From NCBI GenBank assembly GCA_949126835.1, contig OX421503.1, positions 5,667,457-5,731,456 on the forward strand: a DNA stretch of 64,000 bases, given 5' to 3'. A model generated the notes under the pieces. It did no database searches. It worked only from the letters and a program-made list of their open reading frames with translations, and was not told where the DNA came from. Both the position numbers and the translations under genes were made by a program. Shown here piece by piece: positions 36,971 to 50,400 of the stretch; within the stretch, counting starts at the first letter, position 1, and each line of letters starts with the position of its first letter. The DNA comes from Anisus vortex (lineage: Eukaryota > Mollusca > Gastropoda > Planorbidae).

Positions 36971-37228
36971 AAAGCATTTCAGAGGGAAATCATTCTGAAA
37001 AGGCGATCAGTTTAGAACTTTAACAAACGAAGATTATCAATAGGTCTAAGTTAATTTTTAAAAATATCGAATTAAGCAATATTGTTTATATAATGCAAAT
37101 TTCTTTTGTAGGACGTTTCCATTTTACACATTTTACTTTTGTGCCGATTGGTCAAACGGTCAACAAATTTCACTTCATTATATCCAGTATTTATAAAAAG
37201 ATTATGCGGTATGTACACATATTCTTAC

Positions 37229-37906
37229 TGTTACGACCACAATCCCCTTGTGGTCAGAGCCGTGTAAATGTTGTGGATAATTCCCGTTCGTCCTAGGGTA
37301 GATTTTGGTTATTAGTATTTATATTTCAGTATTACACGAACTCTCCTTATGGTCCTGGAAACAAACTGATTATTTGCGTTCTAACAGTTCCATTCCTTGA
37401 CGTTGTAGTTGTAAATAAATATACATTATGGTATTGTAAACAATAAAGCAGAATAGTAACTTGGCCAGGAAGCTTCAGTGTAAATGATTCAATCAAAAAG
37501 TTATTTTAGTTTTGGTGATAACTCCAATATGTGCAAATATATACAATATGAAGATTATATACAGTAATAATAAAATGGTGCCAACACAAGCGTCTATCAC
37601 AGGCTCAAAAGAAATTATTATCTACAAAACTGACTGCCTAGGTGTGCGCCCACCGACTTAAATACGGCGAGGTAAGTACTCATTACTAGAAGGGGGTGAA
37701 AATAATGGTATCATTTACAAAACTCATAATAAAATCGATAGTTTTAACATGAACTCCCCCTGTACGTAAAATAATAAACTATAACTAGCCATTCCGAGAA
37801 TTTGAGGTCGGCACAAGAGTGGATTCCTTGAATAGTCTAAACTTAGTACCTCCCACAAAACTCGCGTTGAGAGAGAGAGTTCTCTGGGCGCTATTAATAT
37901 GTAACA
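37229..37906 (-). repeat. Solo LTR of the element A family
   Basis: 678 bp starting TGTTACGACCACAATCCCC and ending ATATGTAACA, with a perfect 4-bp target duplication TTAC (37225..37228 and 37907..37910). Its reverse complement aligns along the 3' LTR of element A, including a block around TATGAGTTTTGTAATGATACC and the LTR end. It is diverged and the internal region is absent, as expected from LTR-LTR recombination. Confidence 0.85.
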
Positions 37907-38578
<672 letters not shown>

Positions 38579-38580
38579 AT

Positions 38581-39166
38581 TGTCACGTGCGAAATCAGCT
38601 ACTGACGTATAATGATATTTTTAGAAATGTAATATTTATACATTCTTTTGATTCACATCCCTATTGGATCTCACAAGGTTGTATAAGAATTAGTATTGAT
38701 GTTGATTGGCTCGTATGATGTGCTTTCTATGTATGAAGTGAATTAGATAAACTGTACCTTAATATAGAGGAAATCCACAATCCTGTTTGAATGATTAAAC
38801 ACAATTTTATTCCAACAAGTTGAGATGATGAATATAACACTAACACAAAATACAAATACCAATATTATAGGATGAAACTTAATCAGTTGAGATTCTTCTA
38901 TATCGTACTAAACCGAGATAAAGTATCTTTTAAGAAAGTGGTCAAGATCAGTCCTCACACATTAGCGCCCGAGCTAGAACTAAACTAACGGTCTCAAACC
39001 CTCGTGCTGACATATGACGCATTTTAATGCTATGACGTAGTGTCTAGACATATACATGTTTTATTCCTAACACGGAAACATTTCGGGTTTAAGATTATTT
39101 CTTTTTAACTTTAGTAAATAATAATAGAACCAATATAATTATGGAAATAAAACTACTTTTGTAACA
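38581..39166 (-). repeat. 3' LTR of element C
   Basis: 586 bp; flanked inward by CTCG and a run of 14 C (polypurine tract on the minus strand). Confidence 0.9.
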
Positions 39167-40032
39167 CTCGCCCCCCCCCCCCCCTTAAGACACAAAGGAA
39201 TTACAGACAGTGTTAAGTATGGAATTCTTTGTAGAGTACCCATAAAATGAACCGAATTCCCAAACTATTCGTAAGATTTAATTGACTATTGGACACTCTT
39301 TTTAAGATTAAAATGAACCATATATTACATATACCTTTAATAACAAAGTCGTTATTATGGAATCCCTTATCACATTATCTTATCAATGATTATTAATTAA
39401 ACATTTATTTATCAATTAATATTTACAATTATGATTATTGTTTGTACAACGTTGACCATAAAACTATTACCACCAATAACCAATTCCCATAGAATTGATA
39501 TGAATTACCCAAATAAGTGGAACCGATTAATAATTGATAGTTAATTCTTTAGAAAGTTTAATTTATTTATAACCGATCATTGTATCATTAACTAATGATT
39601 TTCAGTTATTATATTATTATGATGTCTAAATTATGACATCAAGAATATTTTAAAATGTGATAATCTCAGCTGATTTAGCTTTTATATAGCATAAAATAAG
39701 ACATCTAAATTATAACATGACGACATATAAAAACAAACAATTTCCAAAAACACATCAATAGATTTAATTGAACAAACACAAGTGTGGATGTATTCAAGTT
39801 GACTACCTGTGTGTGTGCAAATGGTGTATGCAATATTTACCTTTTACATTACAACGTATGATTGTTTCCAGTAGAATTTGAAATGTTGGTTCTGTAATGT
39901 TTCATAGTGTAATATTTCAAAACATAGTTTATTTAAGGCTTATGTCATATTATATACATGTTAATTAATACAATGAATGACATAAAAGAAAACATTTTAT
40001 GTGAAACTGACTTTTATCCTCTGGTTCACCAG
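39167..40032 (-). other. Noncoding 3' region of element C
   Basis: AT-rich, no coding seen; ends in the polypurine tract next to the LTR. Confidence 0.6.
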
Positions 40033-41787
40033 TTATATGCGCGACAACGTGTCAGCGACCACATTTTGTTTACCTGGTAAATATACCACATTTAAATTAT
40101 ATGCTTGGAGGAATAAGCTCCAGCGAATAATTCTTTGGTTCTGTTTAACCCTGGAAATGAAAACTAAAGGGTTATGATCAGTTAAAATATCAATTGGATA
40201 TGGAGAACCATTGATATAAAAATCAAAATGTTTCAATGCCAAGATTAATTCCAAAAGTTCTTTTTCTATCACACTATAGTTTCTTTGGTGCTTATAAAGT
40301 TTTTTAGAGTAAAAACTAATCGGGTGTTCCAGTGAATCACCACCCTTTTGAGAAATGACCGCTCCCATCCCTGTATCACTAGCGTCAACGGTTATTTTAA
40401 AGGGTTTACTGTAATTGGGTGTTACTAATACAGGTGCCTCCGAAAGAACATCTTTTAATTTATCAAAGGCCTGGTGGCATTCATTGGACCATTTGAAAGT
40501 GCAATTTTTCTTTAATAGATTTGTTAATGGACATGCAATGGTTGAGAAGTTTTGACAGAACCGACGGTAGTATCCCGCCATCCCGAGAAAACTGCGGAGT
40601 TGTTTACAGGTTTCAGGAACAGGGAACTCGCGAATAGCCTTAACCTTTGCATTTAATGGTTTTACCAAACTATTTCCCACTATGTGACCTAGATACTCGA
40701 TGGTTGCATGGCAGAACTGACTCTTAGTCAAGTTAATGGTGAGATTAGCATGAGTCAATTTCGTAAATAACAAATGTAGTTGATCTAAATGAGATTTAAA
40801 ATCGTCACTAAAGACAACAATATCGTCGAGGTATGCATGACATTTAGGAATGTCCTGAGTAATGGTATTTATTAACCGTTGAAAAGTAGAGGGTGCATTA
40901 ACCATACCAAAGGGCATGACCTTAAATTTGTACAGTCCATCAGGGGTTACAAACGATGATATCTCCTGAGCCCTCTCCGTCAGTGGAATCTGAAAATACG
41001 CCGTCAATAGGTCAATCTTCGTCACAAACTTAGCATTACTCACTTGATCTATTAGATCGTCAATTCTCGGTATTGGATAGGAATCAGTTTTTGTCACTTT
41101 GTATACCTTACGGTAGTCCACACAAAACCTCATGGATCCGTCGGCTTTAGGTACCAATACGCAAGGGGAAGACCAGTCACTACTACTAGGTGTAATGATG
41201 TCATTGTCAAGCATGTAGCGAACCTCTTTACGGATGCATTCTAACTGGATAGGATTTGACCTGTATGGATGTTGTTTAATAGCTTTAGTATTTTCATTTA
41301 GAATAACATCATGCTTTACTACACTAGTTCTACTAGGTACATCTCCAAATAAATGGATATTTTCATTAATTAGACATTTGATAGCGGATTGTTCGCAAAC
41401 AGGTAAATGTGCCAATTTTTCATTTAGGTTTTTCAGAGCCTTTGTATTTTGCAGTTTGCTTTCCGCCATTTCACGCTCAATTTCGGGTGAATTATTCCCG
41501 ACTTTAATAACAGTGTTTACCGAGGCAAAAACCTTTTGTTCTTCTCTGGTAATGTATGGTTTCAACATATTGATATGGCACACTCGTTGCGATTTCCGTC
41601 TATCAGGGGTCTTTACAAGATAGTTAACCTCACTAAGCTTAGCCATAACCTCGTAGGGTCCTGTAAACTTGGCACTCAGGGGTTGACCAGACAGTGGCGT
41701 CAGCATGAGAACTTTATCACCAGGTTGGAAGATACGGGTTCTTGCGTTGACGTCATAAAAGACCTTCATCTTGTCTTGTGCCTGCAA
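40033..41787 (-). CDS. Element C integrase C-terminus, reverse transcriptase and RNase H
   Basis: Open frame of 584 codons, part of the larger pol; the apparent ATG at 41787 is not a natural start. Residues 20-80 hold the integrase C-terminal module (QPGDKVLML, FTGPYEV). RT spans about 190-370, with KIDLLTAYF (D259), the FVTPDGLYKFKVMPFG block and YLDD at 319-322. RNase H begins near 465 with TVDASDTGMGA (D468), IEKELLELI and TDHNPL. The frame ends ADTLSRI, the usual end of this domain. The enzyme would copy element RNA in cytoplasmic particles. The catalytic residues look intact, but the upstream frame is broken. Confidence 0.93.
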   Translation of the reverse strand: MQAQDKMKVFYDVNARTRIFQPGDKVLMLTPLSGQPLSAKFTGPYEVMAKLSEVNYLVKTPDRRKSQRVCHINMLKPYITREEQKVFASVNTVIKVGNNSPEIEREMAESKLQNTKALKNLNEKLAHLPVCEQSAIKCLINENIHLFGDVPSRTSVVKHDVILNENTKAIKQHPYRSNPIQLECIRKEVRYMLDNDIITPSSSDWSSPCVLVPKADGSMRFCVDYRKVYKVTKTDSYPIPRIDDLIDQVSNAKFVTKIDLLTAYFQIPLTERAQEISSFVTPDGLYKFKVMPFGMVNAPSTFQRLINTITQDIPKCHAYLDDIVVFSDDFKSHLDQLHLLFTKLTHANLTINLTKSQFCHATIEYLGHIVGNSLVKPLNAKVKAIREFPVPETCKQLRSFLGMAGYYRRFCQNFSTIACPLTNLLKKNCTFKWSNECHQAFDKLKDVLSEAPVLVTPNYSKPFKITVDASDTGMGAVISQKGGDSLEHPISFYSKKLYKHQRNYSVIEKELLELILALKHFDFYINGSPYPIDILTDHNPLVFISRVKQNQRIIRWSLFLQAYNLNVVYLPGKQNVVADTLSRI

Positions 41788-42489
41788 AAGATTAGATCTG
41801 ACAACTTTTAATGCATTATACAGTCTATTTTAAAAATTTTCCACGTATGTCAGTAGACCAGTGTCTTCAGTGGATGATAACCATGTCTCTTGTAACAGCT
41901 TTAGTGGTCCACGAACTGTGTGTCCGAATACCAGTTCAAAGGGACTGAAACCAAGAGATTCTTGTACAGCCTCTCTGGTTGCGAAGAGTGCGAAGGGAAT
42001 ACCACGATCCCAGTCGTCGTTATGCTCGAAACAGAAAGTACGGAGCATATTTTTCAATGTTTGGTGGTATCGTTCCAGTGCGCCTTGACTCTGTGGATGA
42101 TATGCACTCGATACTGCATGACGAATACCCAGCCGTTCTAAGACTTGGCGAAATAACTTCTATGTGAAATTTGAACCTTGATCTGACTGCACGGTTTTCG
42201 GAAGACCATATCGGGTGAAGAATCCAATAAGTGCATCAGAGAATTTGTCGGCATTGATGCTACGTAGAGGAATAGCCTCTGGAAATCTCGTTGCCGAACA
42301 CATTATAGTGAACAGATACTGGTGGCCAGCCTTAGTTTTAGGCAACGGACCGACGCAGTCTATAATGATGTGACTGAAGGGTTCTGAGAATGCTGGTATG
42401 GGTCGTAGACGAGCTACCGGAATGGTCTGATTCGGTTTGCCGACCATCTGGCAGACATGACATGATCTGCAAAAACGATGTGACGTCAC
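41788..42489 (-). pseudogene. Element C integrase core, broken
   Basis: Contains the zinc-finger end (CRSCHVCQ), the first catalytic Asp (IIDCVGPLP), QSDQGSNF, and the part after the core (ESLGFSPFELVFG). Stops at about 42160 and 41830 interrupt it, and a frameshift near 42485 separates it from the protease frame. Confidence 0.88.
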
Positions 42490-43516
42490 GACGTAGGCCA
42501 GGCCAAAAGAAATATGGAAGAATCCTGTCGAAGGTTTTCTGAATCCCTAGGTGACCAGCATACGGTGAATCATGGGCCATAGGTAGTATGTCCTTGCGGT
42601 ATACATTGGGTACCACGATTTGATGTACTTCGCTGCATGTTTCATCGTCGTTTTCTTTCCCTCTCCATTTCCTCATCAACAACTCGTCCCTCAGGTAATA
42701 ACCTGCGGCCATTGTTTCTAATTCTCCTTCATTCTTTGCTTCCTCTTTTAGCTTCTCGATCTCTGGATCTTTGCATTGAGCAAGAATGAGTAGTTGTCTA
42801 GGCGACAAATAACTTTGATCAGTATGACTTGAGTGACCACCTAGAACATCCGCCATGAATGTTGCTTGTAAGTCAATCTCTGGTGTTGGTTCTGGTTTCT
42901 TTGTCGATTCATCAGTCATCTGTTGTTTCTCCATAGCTCTGGTGATAACACATAGTGAATTTTCAGTATTCCTACACTGAACAGAGTCTTTGGTTTCTTT
43001 AAGTACAGGATGTACCTGATTCTTGCCAATGTCACTTCCCAAAAGTAATGAAATGCCTATGTAGGTAAATTTATTCACTATCCCAACAGTAACAGGTCCA
43101 GTGAAGTAATTACTCTTCAACTGTATACGATGTAACGGTGCCGTATGTGTTCCAGCCATAGTACTGATTAAGGCATACTGGCCTGTATGAGTCAATTTCG
43201 ACGTTGGTACAGTATTCTTCAACAGTAGATATATATCAGCACCGGAGTCACGTAGAATTTTAATCTTGTGTTCTCTAGCTTGATTATCTATAGGTGACAC
43301 ATAGCCCTCGCTAACATCCGATAGCATACACTCGGGTAGTTCTCTGCCTACTGAGTTTCTTGCTATACTACTGCCTCCATAAGTAAACGTTTTATTTACT
43401 GATTGTTCATCTGTCACACTCCCTTTGGAGTTGAAACTAGAATGTTCAATAGCCTCGGTCTTCATTTCAACGACTTTTTCCGACTTTGAGCAACTTGGAC
43501 ATGCTTGTTTCGCCAT
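42490..43516 (-). pseudogene. Element C protease and integrase N-terminus
   Basis: Aspartic protease with LRDSGADIYLL (DSG rather than DTG), then a linker and the integrase zinc finger HDSPYAGHLG…PYFFWPGLRRD. It is shifted relative to gag, with an overlap of about 54 nt. In A, B and D gag and protease share one frame, so this is more likely a mutation than programmed frameshifting. Confidence 0.85.
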
Positions 43517-44838
43517 CTCCTCATGACTAACATCAGATGTCTTTCTTTAGCTTTAATTCTTTTGTGGGCTATTTTGTTTTTTTGAGTTTCAGTTTGTACG
43601 GCGATGTGTGATAAAACCACGTTGTTCTTGTTTTTAATGGGTCTTTTCTCTTTATGTAGACTCCAACAATTCTCTTTTATGTGTCCATCTTTCTTACAGA
43701 ATGTACAGGTAATTCTCTTTTGTACAAAACTTGAATTCTCTTGTTTATCGGCTTTTTGTTTACTTTTATCCTCTGTCGATCTTAAATTCCTCTCTGTATT
43801 ACTGTTTTGAGTCCTCAAACTTGTTCTGTCATTTTGAAAATAATGGCTATGCGGGTGAATAATGACGTATTCATCGGCTTTAACTGCTGCTTGTTCTGCT
43901 ATTTCAATACCACGATCAGCCAAATGAACTTTTACATCAGTGCGAATCTTCTCAGTAAAATCCTACATCAGTATGAGATTATATAATTTTTCATAATCTT
44001 TATTCACATTCTTAGAACGTAACCATCGATCAAGATACTTTTTCTCTAATCTCAGGAAGTCAACATGTGAAACTTCTGGTTCCTTTTTGTACTCACGATA
44101 TAACTTTCGATATTTTTCTGGAGCTAGAACATAACTCAATAGTACTCTGCTCTTTATTAGTTCATAATTATTGCATTCCTCTGGAGTCAGATTCAATACA
44201 ACATCTAGAGCCTTGCCTTTTGTTAGAGCTGAACGTAAAAGTACTGCTTTCTCATCTTCAGGAAATTTATAATCGATCGAGTTTTTCTCGAAGACCATAA
44301 AGAACTCATCAATCTCTATGTTCTCCATGCTTGGAACATGCTTTTTAAACTTATATAGTTCTACATTATTTGTTTCCTGAATCGTATGAGTTGACGAACG
44401 AGACTTTGCCAATTCAATCCTTTCATTACTAGCGATTCTTTCTTTTTCCAATTATTTCTCCTTCAATTGTAATTGTAATTGTAATTGTACTTGTAATTCT
44501 AACTTCTTCATTTCTAACTGGAATTTCATGTCCGCACTTAGTTCATTTCCATTCATTTTAAATTCATGGTTATTTATGTCTGTTTTCAGGGTTTCTGATA
44601 CATTGAGAACCACTGATTCTTCACTATTCATAGTATTTTCTTCAAGCATTGTACCATGTCTTTTCAAACAGTCCTTAATATCTTGAATCAATTTACTCCT
44701 TACTGGTGTAACTTCAGTAATGTCTATTCCCAGAGAATTCGCCATCTCTTTTAACTGGGTTAGTGACATGCTATTTAACTGTGCTGACGTGATAGCAAAA
44801 ATATTCAATTGCTCCAACGTAAGATTAGCTTCCGCCAT
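43517..44838 (-). pseudogene. Element C gag, with stop codons
   Basis: Starts MAEANLTLEQ at 44838, with a SAP-like N-terminal motif (MSLTQLKEMANSLGI and a Pro-rich turn) and a Gln/Leu repeat (LQVQLQLQLQL) made by a CAATTG-rich simple repeat near 44464..44490. A gag core related to A and B follows, then a canonical zinc knuckle CTFCKKDGHIKENC. In-frame stops at about 44452 and 43963 break it. Confidence 0.85.
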
Positions 44839-45119
44839 GTTTTTATATTAATGACGTAAATAGAAGATACAAAATTCAACTTTACCTTTCATAAAGTCCT
44901 TTGAAATATTTTTACACCACTGTTAATGTGTAGAAGATAAATTTTAAGGATGGTTGTGTACAAAGCTGAAAACAGTATGTCCGAACACAGACAGTGTCTC
45001 CCACGTAGACAGACTTTTAATAAATACTTGTTGTAAATCGTTTTCACTAAAACAGTTGTATATCCTCAATTTCTTATACATACAAACTTTAGATCCAATG
45101 ACTCGAGCCCCCAATCTTT
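44839..45119 (-). promoter_or_regulatory. Leader and primer-binding site of element C
   Basis: Minus strand: after the LTR come AAAGAT and then TGGGGGCTCGAGTC (45100..45113), a plausible tRNA primer-binding site, followed by an AT-rich leader to gag. Confidence 0.65.
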
Positions 45120-45726
45120 TGTCACGTGCGAAATCAGCTACTGACGTATAATGATATTTTTAGAAATGTAATATTTATACATTCTTTTGATTCACATCCC
45201 TATTGGATCTCACAAGGTTGTATAAGAATTAGTATTGATGTTATTGTAGTAGATTTGATGTTTATTTGGCTCGTATGATGTGCTTTCTATGTATGAAGTG
45301 AATTAGATAAACTGTACCTTAATATAGAGGAAATCCACAATCCTGTTTGAATGATTAAACACAATTTTATTCCAACAAGTTGAGATGATGAATATAACAG
45401 TAACACAAAATACAAATACCAATATTATAGGATAAAACTTAATCAGTTGAGATTCTTCTATATCATACTAAACCGATATAACGTATCTTTTAAGAAAGTG
45501 GTCAAGATCAGTCCTCACACATTAGCGCCCAAGCTAGAACTAAACTAACGGTCTCAAACCCTCGTGCTGACATATGACGCATTTTAATGCTATGACGTAG
45601 TGTCTAGACATATACATGTTTTATTCCTAACACGGAAACATTTCGGGTTTAAGATTATTTCATTTTAACTTTAGTTATTAATAATAGAACCAATATAATT
45701 ATGGAAATAAAACTACTTTTGTAACA
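45120..45726 (-). repeat. 5' LTR of element C
   Basis: 607 bp; same ends as 38581..39166 with a 21-bp extra segment (near 45244). Confidence 0.9.
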
Positions 45727-46465
45727 CTATATATATATATATATTTAAATGTATATATTAACATTATTTCTAGTTTAATATTGACATTTCGAACTAATAT
45801 TAACAATTAGGCCTGGCCTATGGTTACCCTAGACAACATACGTATCTTTTTTTTTGTTCTATATTGTTCTTGATTTGAAATGGTATTACTTCTTTACAGA
45901 AGTATAGAATGTATCAAGTGTTAATTCTTTCATTCGCTGTTGTTGTGCTGGACGCTTGATATAATGAACTGGCTTATTCAATTATGTTGTAGTTGGTTTT
46001 TATGTCATTTAAAAAGTAGTTGCGTAATTTTATCTTATAGTTACTTAAATATTTTTTTTATCATGCATTAGGTTTCTGTTTATTTGTTAAAGGCTATTGA
46101 AACAAATAATACAGGAAAAGATTTTGAAAATTCATTTTATTTATATTAACTTCAAACGTAAAACCAATCAATATGAACATTTTAAATATATATATTTATA
46201 TTTATAAATGTAACGAATAGAATGAAAAATAAAAATATACGTTTAATCATTTATACATATTTTCCACTACTCATTTAAAGGATAATGGATTTTAAAAATA
46301 TAGGCGAAACTACAAAATTCATTTTTAAAATACTGTTTGTTCTTACATGTAATTCTCGAAACAAAAGTACAGAAAGCTAAACATAATTTCGCTGTTATAA
46401 AACAAATATTACATGTGTTTGTAAATTTTATTGTAAAAGCTATGCTATGTTCATTGGATCGGGTT

Positions 46466-46610
46466 CATAAAAGCGACTGTCAAAACAGCGACTGTCAGTT
46501 GAGCGACTTCACAATAACGACTGTTTCAAAACAGCGACTGTCAAAACAGCGACTGTTATTTTTGCGACTGCCTACACAATAGCGATTGTTTTAAAACAGC
46601 AACATTAGAA
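46466..46610. repeat. GCGACTGT minisatellite, block 1
   Basis: Repeats of AAAACAGCGACTGTC with variants, about eight units. A second block with the same words lies at 46996..47110. Confidence 0.85.
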
Positions 46611-46654
46611 ATGAATTTTTAAAAAACATTTAATTTGCATTAGCTACATAATAC

Positions 46655-46818
46655 ATACATGATTTAAAAAGAAGATTTAAAACAGAATATATGATTTAAA
46701 AAGAAGATCTAAAACAGACTACATGATTTAAAAAGAAGATTTAAAACAGACTACATGATTTAAAAAGAAATTTAAAACATACTACATGATTTAAAAAGAA
46801 GATTTAAAACAGACTAAT
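46655..46818. repeat. 36-bp tandem repeat
   Basis: About 4.5 copies of TACATGATTTAAAAAGAAGA followed by TTTAAAACAGAC, between the two GCGACTG blocks. Confidence 0.9.
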
Positions 46819-46995
46819 TTAAAAATAGAAACGGAAGTTCGCGATCTCTTCCATTTCAAAAGGTCACGCCTCATAAGGACTTTTCAATGAGCATGTTTAA
46901 ATGATAAATAACACAAAAAGACGTGCCATAGAAAAGAATATCATCATAACATCATTAAAAACACAAAAGATCTTGTAATCATTGTAATCAACATG

Positions 46996-47110
46996 ACGTC
47001 CGGGCAGAATAGCGACTGTCAAAACAGCGACTGTCACTTGAGCAACTACACAAGAGCGACTGGGCAAAAAAGCGACTGTCCAAACAGCGACTGGCAAGAC
47101 AGCGATACAA
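46996..47110. repeat. GCGACTGT minisatellite, block 2
   Basis: AGCGACTGTCAAAACAGCGA and related units, in direct orientation to block 1. Confidence 0.85.
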
Positions 47111-47452
47111 GATTAGTTATGAGGAATCCGTTTTTAACATCAAAAGTGAGTAGGGATTATAAATAGGTGATTCTTCATATCTGACATTCACAATCCATCG
47201 TTTTCTTTTGGCTACATCTTTTGGAAAGGAAATAAAATTAAATCTCATACATCTTTACGTACAAACATATATATCTATGGTACAACCAGTAACGCAACAC
47301 ACAGCCATTTTTTTTTAAATTAAATGAATGAATGGTGACGGAAAGGTTTTTTTCTTCGACCTTTTATGCATGCATAATCGTTAAGACTTGTCAATTACCC
47401 TTTTTGTCAACATTTTAATTTTAATGTAATTTGATAACCAAACATTCATTCA

Positions 47453-50400
47453 TTAGTGCGCTTCTCTGAAAGTATAATTTATCAATAGATCTAATATTAT
47501 ACAAAACATAATCAATAAAAAGAATGGGAACGATAATTTTATTCTTTCGGAGTAATCAATGGTAGGCATCAAATCCTTTCCTGAAATCAGAAAAAAAAGA
47601 GTATACTTGAATTTGTAATAGCAATATGTTATTGATTTATTTTTAATACATATTTTAATAAAACATATTCACATATTTTGATTCCTAGTACTTGTTTTAC
47701 AAACTATGATACATTTTATGACATTACAGTGTGCATTACTGATATTACAAATTAACATCCTCCTGTCTGCTTGCGAAAAAAAAAATATCTTAGGTTTATA
47801 TGTAAAATGTTAGTAACTTTTACTACTAACAAAATTTTATATAAGATTAAATCTGGATTAAAACTATTGAGACCTAGGTGTAGATTCTTAAAAAGTTTTT
47901 TGTGGTATTTAAGTATTGATGAAGTATAGAGGATAACACGTTTATTCGTAAGAGGTTAGGGTATATGTACTATAATTTGCTCGATGCTTAGATTTATTAA
48001 TCAGAAAATGTAAGATGCTAAAGGTAAATGTAAAATATTAAAATTGATTAGTCTGGAAGCTAAAAATAATACATTAATTAGTTAATAAAAATAAAATGCT
48101 AAGATTAATCATTTACGAAGATTATGATGCTAAATTGAATAAGTTAGAAAGTATAAATTCTAAATTAAATAATCAAACAGTAAAGGATACTACAACTTAT
48201 TAGATGGGAAGACTAAGTAAGCTTATATACAATTAATTACGCTTATTCAAAAATAGTAAGATGCTTAAAGTCAATTGGTCAGAAAAATAAGACGAGTCTT
48301 TTCTTTTTTATAAAAAAAGATACATAAAATGGGTACTTACTAGAGATAGCCAAGATAGAAGGTTTATAAAGAATAGGCTTGCTTTCAATGTAATCTGATC
48401 TCCATCCTCTACATGTAAAACCTGAAATAATATATAATAATTCCATTCTTACAGCGTTGCCGAAAAACATAATGTAAGCGCTCAGAACAGATTTAATATA
48501 CTAAATTAATTTTGTTTAGGATTAGCAAAGACAAACAACATTTGATGACTCAAATGACTTATATTCGGAATCTCCGATTCCATTTTGCATTGTACACTTC
48601 CATTAAATTTGTTGTTTTTTAAACGCTATGATTTTCTCAATGAAAAATTATAATTAAAATCGAAAGTTGTATACAGTGGAAACCACAGAATAAATTCATA
48701 TAGAACAGAATGCGCAATCGCATTTTTTTCTGTTTATAAATAAATAATGGTTATTTAGATAGCGCTTCTATCCATGCTATTTTATCATGCTCAGTGCGCT
48801 CTAGAAGACTATTAATCTGTGAGAGGTTTCACTGCTGCCGGTTAAGCGCTCGTGATAACAACTCATTATTAACGTCATCTAGTTCCAAAACTCCTGTAGG
48901 GCGACAGGGATCTGCCGGTGGCGGGAATAGAACCCGCGACGTGTCAGGTGTTTTTTTGGTTGACAGTCCGGTGAGCTAACCGCACGGCCAGCCGACTTCA
49001 CTGTTTCCGGCAGTAATACCGACGCCATACTGTTTAAACGCAGCGGTCCTGATTACACTATATATTTATGCTTATTTACAATGTCTTTTTCATCAAATCT
49101 ACAATCAACTTCGAACACCCAAAGCTAATGTTTCAGGTAAAAGGTACAAAGGCTGGTGTGTAATAAACTGCAACAATGGTGCGAAAACGATTGAATACCG
49201 TACAAATAAGCATGTCCAACTACATGACTTTCCTTACCTCGTAAAGGATAAACAACGGAAAGTTGTAACCTCATTTTATTTAATATTAGTAGCCTTGCTT
49301 TAGTCCTAAGCTTGCTAAGAGTAGATATCAGTAAAAAATTAAGCCTTTCTCATTTTGCTATAAGGGCGTTTCTAGTGACCGCTGCCTTGAATCAAAAGAA
49401 AATGGCGAAGCCGAGCTTCACTTTTAGTGACTGTGCATATAGGTATTCCGCATTCTGTTCTATACATATTCTGTGGTGGAAACATTTAGGCAGACTTAGG
49501 AGCGTAGAAGTCATTTAATACAGCGTTATTGGATGCGCACGGAAAAACTAACATATTAGCTCTAAAAATAGAGCAAAGGATTCATCTTATTATAGTCTAT
49601 GCTTTAAGAATTTTGCTTTTTGATGACTCGAAAGACTTCTTTTCGGAATTCTCGATTCCCGTTTGTATTGTACATTTACGTTTCATTTAATCGTATTTTT
49701 ATTTACTTCTTATAGTCTTTGAATTTACAAAGACTATGATAAAATGGAACGATAGATCTATTTTTAGAACTTACATGTTAATTTACGCAGGCGCGACCTC
49801 CGATTCGATCTCAAGTCTTCCAGTATAAATAAATAAAAAATGTAAGCGCGTTTGTCGAGAATGACATGCTGAAAATCCAAGAATTGCACAATTGCTACAC
49901 GTCATTTTATTTTTGTTATACGTTACTAGGTTTCAAGTGTGTAGCGTCCGTTAATATAGACAGTACCTTGCGATGCAGCTTACAATTATTCATATTTATT
50001 TACATCGGAAGACTTGTGTGCAAATCGGAGGCCCCGCATGCTCAAACAAACTATTTAGCTCTATATATCGAGCTAGCAAATGGATACAAGAGAAAAATGA
50101 CAACAACGTTATCAAAAAGGCCCTATATAACCTTCGATGTTGATGAGCCGGAAATTCAACAATTCAATTCAATTCAATTCAATCTTAGTATAGTCTTTGT
50201 GTTTAATCAGCTTTCCCATAGAAACAATGTTATGTGTTTTAATCATATAGAAACGTTACCTGGTTCGTTGTTCTTGGCTATGAACGAAAGTAAATGACTT
50301 CCTTTGTTCTGCACATTGCCATTGTGATCGAACCAATATTTTACAAAGTCTTCTAAAATATCATCTTTTTTCTTACAAAGACATTGCACTTCTGATCCTT

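Larger units (their letters stand above)
38581..45726 (-). mobile_element. Element C: Gmr1-type Ty3/gypsy retrotransposon with RT/RNase H
   Basis: LTRs 38581..39166 and 45120..45726 (TGTCACGTGCG…GTAACA) differ mainly by a 21-bp indel near 45244 and a few substitutions. On the minus strand the order is 5' LTR, PBS TGGGGGCTCGAGTC, gag, protease, integrase, RT, RNase H, a noncoding stretch, a polypurine tract with 14 G (39171..39184), 3' LTR. Integrase before RT marks it as Gmr1-like. The coding region has four in-frame stops and two frameshifts, so this copy is inactive but fairly young. Confidence 0.92.
45727..47452. other. Spacer downstream of Ig gene 2 with minisatellites
   Basis: AT-rich; holds the GCGACTG and 36-bp tandem repeats listed separately. 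No coding supported; the apparent minus ORF at 46897..47097 is made of the repeat. Confidence 0.5.

Noticed and set aside
41234..41623. Plus-strand ORF of 129 codons opposite element C RT
   Set aside because: Shadow of the minus-strand polyprotein.
42338..43516. Programmed gag-pol frameshift in element C
   Set aside because: The related elements A and B, and D, have gag and protease in one frame, and C has other stops and frameshifts, so a mutation is more likely.
46897..47097. Minus-strand ORF of 66 codons
   Set aside because: It is made from the GCGACTG minisatellite read in reverse; no protein character.
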